From: Thermus sp. JCM 17653
Lineage (GTDB): Bacteria; Deinococcota; Deinococci; Deinococcales; Thermaceae
Direction of reading: 5' to 3'
Assembly: GCA_001311585.1 (NCBI GenBank)
Contig: BBBN01000077.1
Coordinates: 1 to 7,118 of the forward strand
Length of the DNA stretch: 7,118 nucleotides
A program made the translations under genes and the position numbers. Below are positions 1 through 5,980 of the stretch, in pieces (within the stretch, counting starts at the first letter, position 1; the number at the start of each line of letters is the position of its first letter). A model generated the notes under the pieces. That model did not search any database. It was not told the DNA's origin and was given only the letters and a program-made list of their open reading frames with translations.

Positions 1-357
1 CCCCCCGGAGACGCCCACGTCCACGAAACCCACACCCTTTCCCGCCAGGGCGTGGTTTCGGCGGAGGGAGTCCTTGTAGAAGCTGTTCCCTCCGTCCGCC
101 ACCAGGTCCCCCGGCCGCAGGAAGGGGGACAGGGCCTCGAGGACCTCCTCCACCGCCGAGTGGGGGACCATGAGCCAGAAGAGCCGCGGCGGGGCCCCTC
201 CGTCAGGGCCTGGAGGTCTTCCCGAACCCACACCCCCGAGGCCTCTGCCTGCTCCCGCTCTAGGGTCGGGGTCGTAGCCCACCACCTTCAGGCCCTTCCG
301 GTGCCAGCGGCGGGCCATGCCGAGGCCCATCCTGCCCAATCCGATCAAGCGCATCAT
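1..357 (-). CDS. gnd: 6-phosphogluconate dehydrogenase, YqeC-type, N-terminal part (runs off left edge; two compensating frame breaks)
   Basis: Predicted to oxidise and decarboxylate 6-phosphogluconate to ribulose 5-phosphate in the cytoplasm. The visible ~119 residues hold the Rossmann start (LIGLGRMGLGMA), the second strand ending VVGYD, the WLMVP motif, the substrate-loop motif DGGNSFYKDS and the DVGVSGG motif. An Asp at the end of strand 2 is typical of NAD-preferring members, so NAD use is inferred. Start: two tandem ATGs at 357 and 354; GGAGGTG lies 4 bases before the first and 7 before the second. The first overlaps the zwf stop as ATGATG. The frame is broken near 263-265 (one extra C on the coding strand) and restored near 191-194 (one C missing). 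Between these, the neighbouring frame reads LEREQAEASGVWVREDLQAL, which fits the family far better than the Gly/Pro-rich in-frame text. The C-terminal helical domain lies outside the window. Confidence 0.85.
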   Translation of the reverse strand, partial: MMRLIGLGRMGLGMARRWHRKGLKVVGYDPDPRAGAGRGLGGVGSGRPPGPDGGAPPRLFWLMVPHSAVEEVLEALSPFLRPGDLVADGGNSFYKDSLRRNHALAGKGVGFVDVGVSGG

Positions 358-1721
358 GCCCCACCTCCCAAGGGAAGCCAGCGGTGCCCGGGCTCCAGGA
401 GGCCCTGGGCCGAGGCCGGGCCCTCGCTTCCCTCCTCGTAGATCTCCGGCTCCCCCTCCCGCCAGGCCCTAAGCACCGGGTCCACGATGGCCCAGGCCGC
501 CTCCACCTCCTCCTCCGAGGGGAAGTGGCTCAGGTCGCCTTGGAGGACGGCGAGGAGCTCCTCTTCATAGGCCGTGTGCTCCGGGGTCCCCTCGGGGCGG
601 AAGCGGAGGGTGTGGGGCTCCAGGCCCTTCCCTCCCAGAGCCCTGCCGAAGAGGGTGAGGTCCAGGCCCACGCCGGGGCCCAGCCAGAAGACCAGGTACC
701 CCCGGTCCACCTCCCCGAAGCACCCCGGGGGCACGGCCCGCAGGGCCAGGACCACGTAGCCTGCGTCCTTGGCCAGGCGCTTACCGCTTCGCAGGTAGAA
801 GGGCACCCCTTGGAAGCGCCAGTCGTCCACGTAAAGTTTCAAGGCGGCGTAGGTTTCGGTGCGGCTTTCCCTGGGAACCCCCTCCTCCTCCCGGTAGCCC
901 CGGTACTGGCCGCGGGCGGCGAAGCCCTGGGCCCCGTCGGGGATGGGGCGGACCGCGCGGAGGATTTCCACCTTCCGCGCCCGCAACGATTCAGCGGACA
1001 GGTGGGCGGGCGGCTCCATGGCGGTGAGGGCGAAGACCTGCATCAGGTGGTTCTGGAGCATGTCCCTTAAGGCCCCGGCCCCGTCGTAGTAGGCGGCCCG
1101 TCCCTCCAGGCCCAAGGTCTCGGCGTAGGTGATCTCCACCCACTCCACGTGGCAGCTTCGCCACAGGGGTTCCAGGAAACGGTTGCCGAAGCGGGTGGCC
1201 AGGAGGTTTTCCACCGCCCATTTGCCCAGGAAGTGGTCCATGCGAAAGATCTGCTCCTCCCCAAAGTGGCGGTGGAGGGCCCGGTTCAGGGCCTGGGCCG
1301 AGGCCAGATCGGTGCCGAAGGGTTTTTCCACCACCAGCCTGCGGAAGCCGCTTCTCTCCTCGGCCAGGCCCAGTGCCCCCAGGGCCTCCGCCGCCTGGGC
1401 GAAGAGGGTGGGGGGGAGTGCGAGGTAGAAGACGGCGTCCCCCTCGAGGCCCTGTAGGCCCCGAAGCCCCTCCGGGGTGAGCTCCGCCTGAAGGTAGCGG
1501 GTCCTTTTGCGAAGCGCAGGCCAGGCCTCCAGCGCCACGCCCGGTAGGGTCTTGAGAAAGGCCTCCATGCGGTTTAGGGCTTCCTCCTCCTTCCAGGCCT
1601 CCTTGCCGAGGCCGAGGACCTCGAGGTCCCCCACCTCCCCCCGGGCCCAAAGGCGGAGGAGGGCGGGGACCAGGAGCCTGCGGGCCAGATCCCCCGTGAA
1701 CCCAAAGATCACCAGCTTCAT
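354..1721 (-). CDS. zwf: Glucose-6-phosphate dehydrogenase
   Basis: Catalyses the first step of the oxidative pentose phosphate pathway: glucose 6-phosphate plus NAD(P)+ to 6-phosphogluconolactone, in the cytoplasm. The 455 residues are near the usual ~450-500. Seen in order: a nucleotide-binding start GFTGDLARRLL (residues 7-17), EKPFG (132-136), the signature RMDHFLGK (160-167, with His163 in the substrate-phosphate site), and DMLQNHLMQ (220-228), whose His225 matches the family's catalytic base. The start ATG at 1721 overlaps the upstream cytochrome stop as ATGA; the stop overlaps gnd. No gene for 6-phosphogluconolactonase is visible between zwf and gnd. The signature has Met and Phe where many homologues have Ile and Tyr (RIDHYLGK), both conservative changes. 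This is the only long gene in the window with an unbroken frame, although it lies between heavily broken neighbours. Confidence 0.96.
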   Translation of the reverse strand: MKLVIFGFTGDLARRLLVPALLRLWARGEVGDLEVLGLGKEAWKEEEALNRMEAFLKTLPGVALEAWPALRKRTRYLQAELTPEGLRGLQGLEGDAVFYLALPPTLFAQAAEALGALGLAEERSGFRRLVVEKPFGTDLASAQALNRALHRHFGEEQIFRMDHFLGKWAVENLLATRFGNRFLEPLWRSCHVEWVEITYAETLGLEGRAAYYDGAGALRDMLQNHLMQVFALTAMEPPAHLSAESLRARKVEILRAVRPIPDGAQGFAARGQYRGYREEEGVPRESRTETYAALKLYVDDWRFQGVPFYLRSGKRLAKDAGYVVLALRAVPPGCFGEVDRGYLVFWLGPGVGLDLTLFGRALGGKGLEPHTLRFRPEGTPEHTAYEEELLAVLQGDLSHFPSEEEVEAAWAIVDPVLRAWREGEPEIYEEGSEGPASAQGLLEPGHRWLPLGGGA

Positions 1722-2630
1722 GGCTTCACCGGCTCCACCCTCTTGGTCTCGTCCAGCACCTTGGAGGTGTAGGCGCCCAGGCCCGCAGGCGGGGGCAGGT
1801 GGTCCTTAAGGACGAAGTCGGGCCGGGGCTGGCTGTCCACGAAGGCGGCGATGTCCCTCGCCTCCTCCGGGGTCAGGTTGGGGTTGCCCAGGGGCATGGC
1901 CCCGTGGAGGAAGGCGGCCAGGTTCTTCCAGTTGGCCATCCCCGCCCCGGCGTTGTAGGAGCGGGGGCCCCAGAGCGGGGGTCCCACCTGGCCCTCCCCC
2001 TTCTGCCCGTGGCAGACGGCACACTTCTGGCATATAGGGCCTGGCCTCGGTTGGGATCGGCTTGGGTCCAGTCCACCTGGAGGGGCTTCAAGGCGTTGGG
2101 CCCCGTGGGGCTCTTGGGGTTCATCTTCAGGGGCATGCCCTGGGAGAGGGAGGCGATGTAGGCCTCCAGGGCCACCATGGGGGCGCTTCCCAAGGGGGGT
2201 AGCGTCCCGTTCATGCTCCGCATGAAGCAGTCGCCGATGCGGTTTTGCAGGCTAACGACAGCCTTCTCCCGGGGAGAGTAGGCGGGGAAGGCGGTGGCCG
2301 TGCCCACCAAGGGTAAGGCCTTGAGGTTGGTGCCCCCGTCCAGGTGGCAGGAGGTGCAGTTGAGGGCGTTCCCCACGTAGGGCTTGGAGAGGGGATGGTC
2401 CTTGGTATGGAGGAAAATTTCCTTTCCCAAGGCTACCACCTGATCCAAGGACTCGGGGAAGTCCGCGGGCAGGGCGGGGTAGGATGCGGGCTGGGCGCTG
2501 CGGCCTGGGGCGTGGGGCCTGCTCCCTCCTTCGCCCGCAGGTAGGCCAGGGCGAAGTAGAAGCTGGTGAACCCTAGGCCCACCAGGACCACCGTCATCAG
2601 GGTGAGGAGGGTGTCGTAACCCCGCTTCAC
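1718..2630 (-). CDS. tsdA: Membrane-anchored diheme cytochrome c, TsdA-like thiosulfate dehydrogenase (two frame breaks)
   Basis: Probably an extracytoplasmic diheme c-type cytochrome that joins two thiosulfates into tetrathionate and passes electrons to the respiratory chain. The reconstructed protein is 304 residues. It starts with MKRGYDTLL and one hydrophobic segment at about residues 8-30, probably an uncleaved anchor. The first heme site CTSCH is encoded at 2358-2344, and the second, CAVCH, at 2023-2009. Between them, GDCFMRSMNG (Cys codon at 2229-2227) matches the TsdA segment whose Cys is an axial heme ligand. Start: GTG at 2630, overlapping the protease stop as GTGA, with GGAGGTG 4 bases upstream. 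One C is missing near 2488-2490 and one near 2029-2030; without correcting the second, the CAVCH site and the whole C-terminus are lost. TsdA enzymes can also reduce tetrathionate, and related diheme cytochromes exist, so the direction and substrate are inferred. Confidence 0.66.
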
Positions 2631-3463
2631 CGCGCACCTCCGCGGCCGTAGGGCATGGGTACGTACTGGACGCTGGGCCTACGCATCTGGGCCTGGGGGT
2701 AGAGCTCCATGAGCTGGTAGACCTCCCGAGGCATCGCCGTGGACACGGGGAGGCCCAGGCCCCGGGCCTCCTCCACGGTGATAGGGTAGTCGTGGGTCCA
2801 GGTGCCCTGGGAAAGGAGCCGGGCAGTGGTGCGGGCCTTGTCGGGGTCCATGTGCTTGGCGAGGAGCTTCTCCGCCACCTCCGCCACCTGCTTCATGGCC
2901 TTGGCGGCGATGTCCGCTTGATGAGGGTGGCGTCTTCTATCTTGTCCAGGGGCTTGGTCTGTACCAGGGCGAGGAGGCTCGCCGCCGGGTACTCCCCGAT
3001 CTGGGGGTCAATGGGCCCTAGGACGGCGTTTTCGTCCATGACGATCTCATCGGCGGCCAGGGCGATGAGGGTTCCTCCGGACATGGCGTAGTGGGGGACG
3101 AAGACCGTGACCTTGGCGGGGTGGCGGAGGAGGGCCAGGGCGATCTGCTCCGCCGCCAGGACCAGGCCCCCCGGGGTGTGGAGGATAAGGTCTATGGGCA
3201 CCTGGGGGTCGGTGAGGCGGATGGCCCTTAAGACCTCCTCGGAGTCGTCCACGTCAATGTAGCGCACCACGGGGACCCCCAGGAGGCTGATGGCCTCCTG
3301 CCGGTGGATGAGGGTGATGACCCGGCTTTGCCGCTTTTTTTTCCAAGGCGAGGAGCGTTCGGGTCCGGGCGGCCTCCAAGGCCTGGCGCTGGAGGTAGGG
3401 GCTTAGGAAGGTAAAGATGAGGAAGAGCCAGAAGAGGCCGTTGAGAAGCTCTCCCGGGCTCAT
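2627..3463 (-). CDS. Membrane-anchored ClpP-fold serine protease, SDH (serine dehydrogenase proteinase) family (two frame breaks)
   Basis: A ClpP/SppA-fold peptidase anchored in the membrane and likely to cut membrane or misfolded proteins. The reconstructed protein is 278 residues, typical for this family. It begins MSPGELLNGL with one transmembrane segment at about residues 8-22, then a charged linker. The conserved core shows DVDDSEEVLRAI, HTPGG (about 95-99) and AMSGGTLIALAADEI, where Ser118 is the expected nucleophile, followed by GPIDPQIG. The C-terminal helical part contains QGTWTHDYPIT. Start ATG at 3463 overlaps the HtrA stop as ATGA. The frame is broken twice: the coding strand has A8 (3342-3335) where A7 restores the frame, and one G is missing near 2914-2918. 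Read literally, the gene falls into three pieces. Its position directly after a second protease suggests shared work in envelope quality control. The specific substrate is unknown. Confidence 0.82.
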
Positions 3464-4667
3464 GGCCTGCCCCCTTCCGGGACCACCCGCACCTCCAAGG
3501 TCTTTCCCTGCCGCCACACCTTAAGGGTCACCGCCTGCCCCGGCTTGAGGTTGGCGATGAGGTTGGCGAGGTCCGGGGGGGCCACCAGGGGGTTGCCGTT
3601 GGCCTCCAGGAGGACGTCCCCGTCCACGCCCACTTGGATCGCCTGCCCAGCGGGGCCGGTGAGGGTCACGAACCGGCTCGCTCCCTTTAGGCCCGCCCTG
3701 GCGGCGGGGGAGGCCGGGTCCACCTTTTCCACCAAAAGCCCCTCTTGGGGCAGCCCGTACTGCTGGAGGAGCTGAGGAGGGAGGGCGGAGAGGGGGAACA
3801 CCTGGACCCCGATCCGGGGGCGCTTGGCCAGCACCTCGGCCTCGCTCACCTGCTTCCCCGCCCGCATCTCGGGGAGCCATTCCTTCACCAGGTTGATGGG
3901 AATGGCAAAGCCGATGCCCGAGTACTGGGGGGCCCCACCTGGCCTGAAGGGGAGAGGATGGCGGTGTTGACCCCGATCACCTCGCCCCGGGAATCCAGAA
4001 GGGGTCCCCCGGAGTTGCCGGGGTTGATGGGGGCGTCGGTTTGGATGAGCTTGGGCACCAGGGGGTCCACCGCCCCCGGGTTTTGGCGGATGGCGGACAC
4101 CACCCCCGTGGTCACGGTGAACTCCAGGCCGAAGGGGTTGCCTATGGCGATGGCCTTTTGCCCCACCAGGATCCGGTCCGAGTCCCCGAGGGGCAGGACC
4201 ACGGGGGGCTTGGCTTCCACCTTGAGAAGGGCGAGATCTAAGCCCGGTACCGCTCCCACCACCTTGGCGGGATAGCGCCTGGGGTCCCCGTAAAGGCGCA
4301 CCCGCACCTCGCTCGCCCCCTGGACCACGTGGTAGTTGGTGAGGATGTGGCCCTCCGGTCGATGAAGAAGCCCGAGCCCGTGCCCACCTGAGGAGGCCGG
4401 AGGAAGGTTCCAGGAAGGGGGCGAACTGCGGCGGGACGTTGGGGGAAGGGTCTGCCCGGGGATGAGGCTTTCCACCAACACCACCCCGGGGCCGTACTTG
4501 GCTGCGATCTCCACGGTGTTGGCCTCGTCGGGGAGGAGGCCCTGGGGAGAAGGGGCGGCCGGGGTTCCCTGCCCCTGGCCGTCCACCCGGTCCAGCCCCC
4601 ACCATACCAGGACCCCTGCCAAGAGAAGCGCTGCCAGGGTTCCCGTAACGCCTAGTTTGCGAAGCAT
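3460..4667 (-). CDS. HtrA/DegP-type trypsin-like serine protease with PDZ domain (four frame breaks)
   Basis: Envelope protease of the HtrA family that degrades misfolded exported proteins. The reconstructed protein is 403 residues: an N-terminal membrane anchor or signal at about 7-24, a linker, a trypsin-like domain, and a C-terminal PDZ domain from about residue 290 beginning RIGVQVFP and ending GQAVTLKVWRQG. The catalytic triad is complete: His in TNYHVVQG (~114), Asp in GLDLALLKV (~145) and Ser in PGNSGGPLL (~220). Start ATG at 4667 has AGGAGG 7 bases upstream. One base is missing at each of four places: near 4441-4445, 4395-4396, 4355-4356 and 3927-3932. The first three sum to one codon, so the literal frame stays open but reads wrongly between about 4445 and 4355, hiding VGTGSGFFID, a standard HtrA motif. 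The fourth would remove the whole PDZ domain. First gene of the five-gene overlapping run. Confidence 0.9.
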
Positions 4668-4674
4668 ACCGTTG

Positions 4675-4680
4675 CCTCCT
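4675..4680 (-). promoter_or_regulatory. Ribosome binding site of the HtrA-type protease gene
   Basis: AGGAGG, preceded by a run of seven A on the coding strand, lies 7 bases before the ATG at 4667. It fixes this start and marks the first translation start of the overlapping protease/cytochrome/zwf/gnd run. Confidence 0.8.
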
Positions 4681-4744
4681 TTTTTTCTCGCGGCGCTACC
4701 CTAATGCATTTTAGCCCCTTTCCCTCCCCGCCGCTACCCCCTCC
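4681..4744 (-). promoter_or_regulatory. Probable promoter/operator region of the protease-to-gnd operon
   Basis: This 77-base gap (4668-4744) before the HtrA-type gene is the only non-coding space upstream of the five-gene run. It is locally AT-rich: the coding strand has TAAAAT at 4713-4708, a possible -10 element, but no convincing -35 at the usual distance. Around it lies an imperfect palindrome, CTAATGCATTTTAG on the plus strand (4701-4714), including the perfect palindrome AATGCATT. The octamer GGGTAGCG occurs twice on the coding strand (4739-4732 and 4701-4694), 38 bases apart. These could be regulator sites; none is matched to a known factor. Confidence 0.35.
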
Positions 4745-5283
4745 TTAAGGGGCGGGCACGGTGATGAGCCATCCCACGGCGGCCCCGGCCAGGGGGTGGG
4801 AGAGCCACCCCGTCTGGTGCCGCGCGCCTAGGTGGTAGACGCGGATGATGGGCTTCACGGGGTTCGGGCTTACCTGGGGCGGGTTGCGAGGGTTACGTCG
4901 TAGTAGCCCGCCTTCTCGTTGATCCCCTCGCCGTAGAAGCTTAGGTGAAGGGGCTTGCTGAAACGCAGGACCCGCTCCCCCGTCTTGAGGTCGGTCACCC
5001 TGAGGGCGAAGGCATAGACCACCCGTTCCCCCTTGGGGGCGTAGGCCTGCCAGAAGGTGGGGTCCCCCAAAAGGAGCTCCAACCGCACGGGGTCTTGGCC
5101 GAAGGCCTGGTCCGGCGCGGTGAGGATCAGGCGGCCCAGGCCCAGGCGCAGGTAGTCCCAAGGGTAGAGGACGATAGAGGCCACCACTTGGGGGAAGCCG
5201 TGCTGGGAGGGGTCGGGTACCTGGACCGGTTGGGCCAGGGCGAGGCCTGTGCCGAGGGCGGTGAGCCAGAGGTACTTGCGCAT
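4745..5283 (-). CDS. Secreted protein of unknown function (one frame break near C-terminus)
   Basis: I do not recognise this protein. It begins MRKYLWLTALGTGLALAQ, a clean signal peptide probably cut near residue 17-18, followed by a mature part with many alternating hydrophobic residues that suggest beta strands (for example DPVRLELLLGD, KGERVVYAFALRV, KPLHLSFYG). The start ATG at 5283 is chosen over upstream in-frame ATGs because of the signal peptide and a GGAGGTG site 8 bases away. Read literally it stops at a TAA near 4870. One extra C in the C4 run at 4876-4879 joins it to a sensible further segment containing PNPVKPIIRVYHLG and ending WLITVPAP at 4745, giving 179 residues. Since 12 other breaks have similar form, I favour the longer protein, but a genuine short end cannot be excluded. 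It lies 77 bases upstream of the HtrA-type gene and could be part of the same transcript. Confidence 0.7.
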
Positions 5284-5291
5284 CCTTCCAT

Positions 5292-5298
5292 CACCTCC
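5292..5298 (-). promoter_or_regulatory. Ribosome binding site deciding the start at 5283
   Basis: GGAGGTG sits 8 bases before the ATG at 5283 and selects it over the in-frame upstream ATG at 5379 and others, which would put about 32 residues before the signal peptide. Confidence 0.75.
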
Positions 5299-5310
5299 AT
5301 CGGGCATCCT

Positions 5311-5355
5311 GCTCCGAGGGGCTAAAGCGGAGCTGAAACCCCTATTCACGGAGCT
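5311..5355 (-). repeat. Repeated CGGAGC motif upstream of the secreted-protein gene
   Basis: On the plus strand, GCTCCG (5311-5316) and CGGAGC (5328-5333) form an inverted repeat with an 11-base loop. A second CGGAGCT (5349-5355) repeats the one at 5328-5334 exactly 21 bases away, two helical turns. This could be a leader hairpin or a pair of operator sites for the gene starting at 5283. There is no T-run, so it is a poor terminator. Chance is possible in such GC-rich DNA. Confidence 0.3.
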
Positions 5356-5375
5356 CACAAGGATTTCATTCCTCT

Positions 5376-5864
5376 TCACCCTTGGAGAGGGAAGTTAAGG
5401 CCATGTTTCCACGGCGTCTTTTGGTGGCGGTCCAGGTAATCCCGGTAGGCGCGAAGCCCTTCCGAGCGCAAGGGATGGCGGGCGAGGCCTTCCGCCAAGG
5501 CCCCCACCCCTTCCAGATAGGCCGAAGCGGCCTGGAGGAAATAGAGGCGGGCCTGCCAGGGATGACGGGCCTGGGCCGCTCGTTTGAGCCGCACCCTCAC
5601 CCCCTCCACGGCCCGGAAGTAGTGGTGGAAGGCTGCCGAGAGCCCCTTTCCCTCCAAATCCCGGGCCACCTGCTGCCGGTGGAGGACGCCTTCCCGCTCC
5701 CTCAGGGGCCTACGGAAGACCTCCTCCAGGCTCATCCCTGGATGGGCGGCGAAGAGTTCCTTTCCCAGCTCGTCCAACAGGAGGTCCTTGAGGTGGGCCG
5801 GAGCCTCTTCGGGCCCCTGGGCGGAGCCTAGCAGGCTTGGCGAAACCCCTTCCGCCTTCTCCAC
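5376..5864 (-). pseudogene. N-terminal fragment of a MutS-related protein
   Basis: The 162 residues resemble the N-terminal helical core region of MutS-related proteins. Matching features are KDLLLDEL, then FRRPLRE, RQQVARDLEG, HPWQARLYFLQAASAYLEGV and PLRSEGLRAYRDYL, in the order and spacing I recall for that family. Those proteins continue for several hundred residues to a Walker-type ATPase. Here the match ends at about residue 147 and a stop follows after an unrelated tail (HGLNFPLQG), so the piece cannot hydrolyse ATP. No other frame downstream continues it. Start: GTG at 5864 with GGAGG 4 bases upstream; an in-frame ATG at 5912 has no ribosome site and would place a strong hairpin inside the gene. 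It may be a remnant of a larger gene or a short stand-alone protein. The family call is from memory of its pattern, not a search. Confidence 0.55.
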
Positions 5865-5868
5865 GGTT

Positions 5869-5873
5869 CCTCC
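5869..5873 (-). promoter_or_regulatory. Ribosome binding site for the MutS-like fragment
   Basis: GGAGG lies 4 bases before GTG at 5864, supporting that start. Its presence suggests the fragment may still be translated, or was until recently. Confidence 0.5.
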
Positions 5874-5885
5874 AAAAGGAAGACC

Positions 5886-5906
5886 CCTACCGGGTTCGCC
5901 GGTAGG
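5886..5906 (-). terminator. Strong hairpin, possible terminator of the kinase/secreted-protein transcript
   Basis: Perfect 8-base-pair stem CCTACCGG/CCGGTAGG with a 5-base loop. On the coding strand it is followed by GGTCTTCCTTTT, a loose pyrimidine tract rather than a clean T-run. It lies 75 bases after the stop at 5981 and just before the ribosome site for the MutS-like fragment, so it may end the upstream transcript or act as a leader hairpin for the downstream gene. Confidence 0.45.
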
Positions 5907-5980
5907 AGTCATCAGCCGGTGGGCGGTTCAGGCGGACTCCATCGCCCTACACCCAGCCTAGCAAAGGGCGCCTCCCCCGT

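Noticed and set aside
384..1070. Long plus-strand open frame opposite zwf, and similar plus-strand frames at 52-441, 1149-1457, 1799-2161, 3745-4275, 4945-5325 and 5382-5831
   Set aside because: They lie opposite well-supported genes, have no recognisable motifs, and arise because G/C-rich third positions leave few stop codons on the other strand.
991..1650. Second minus-strand open frame inside zwf, and a similar one at 6387-6707 rich in Gly, Pro and Arg
   Set aside because: Low-complexity translations in the wrong frame of a real gene. Only the last ~45 codons of the 6387-6707 frame are real, as the frame-corrected end of the kinase.
2627..2896. Independent small gene starting MKQVAEVAEKLL
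   Set aside because: It is the C-terminal part of the SDH-family protease, joined by adding one G near 2914-2918. It has no ribosome site of its own.
3885..4667. Two separate protease genes, one catalytic and one PDZ-only, instead of one HtrA
   Set aside because: The pieces join at a C6 run with one base added, giving the usual HtrA sequence (QYSGIGFAIPINLV) and a normal length. Separate genes would need a start with a ribosome site, which is not seen.
4793..4811. Perfect 7-bp hairpin GGGGTGG/CCACCCC with a 5-base loop as a terminator
   Set aside because: It lies inside the frame-corrected coding end of the secreted protein, has no T-run, and encodes normal residues. If the literal early stop were right it would become a weak terminator candidate.
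5376..5912. Start of the MutS-like fragment at ATG 5912
   Set aside because: No ribosome site precedes it and the extra 16 codons read through a perfect 8-bp hairpin. GTG at 5864 has GGAGG at suitable distance.
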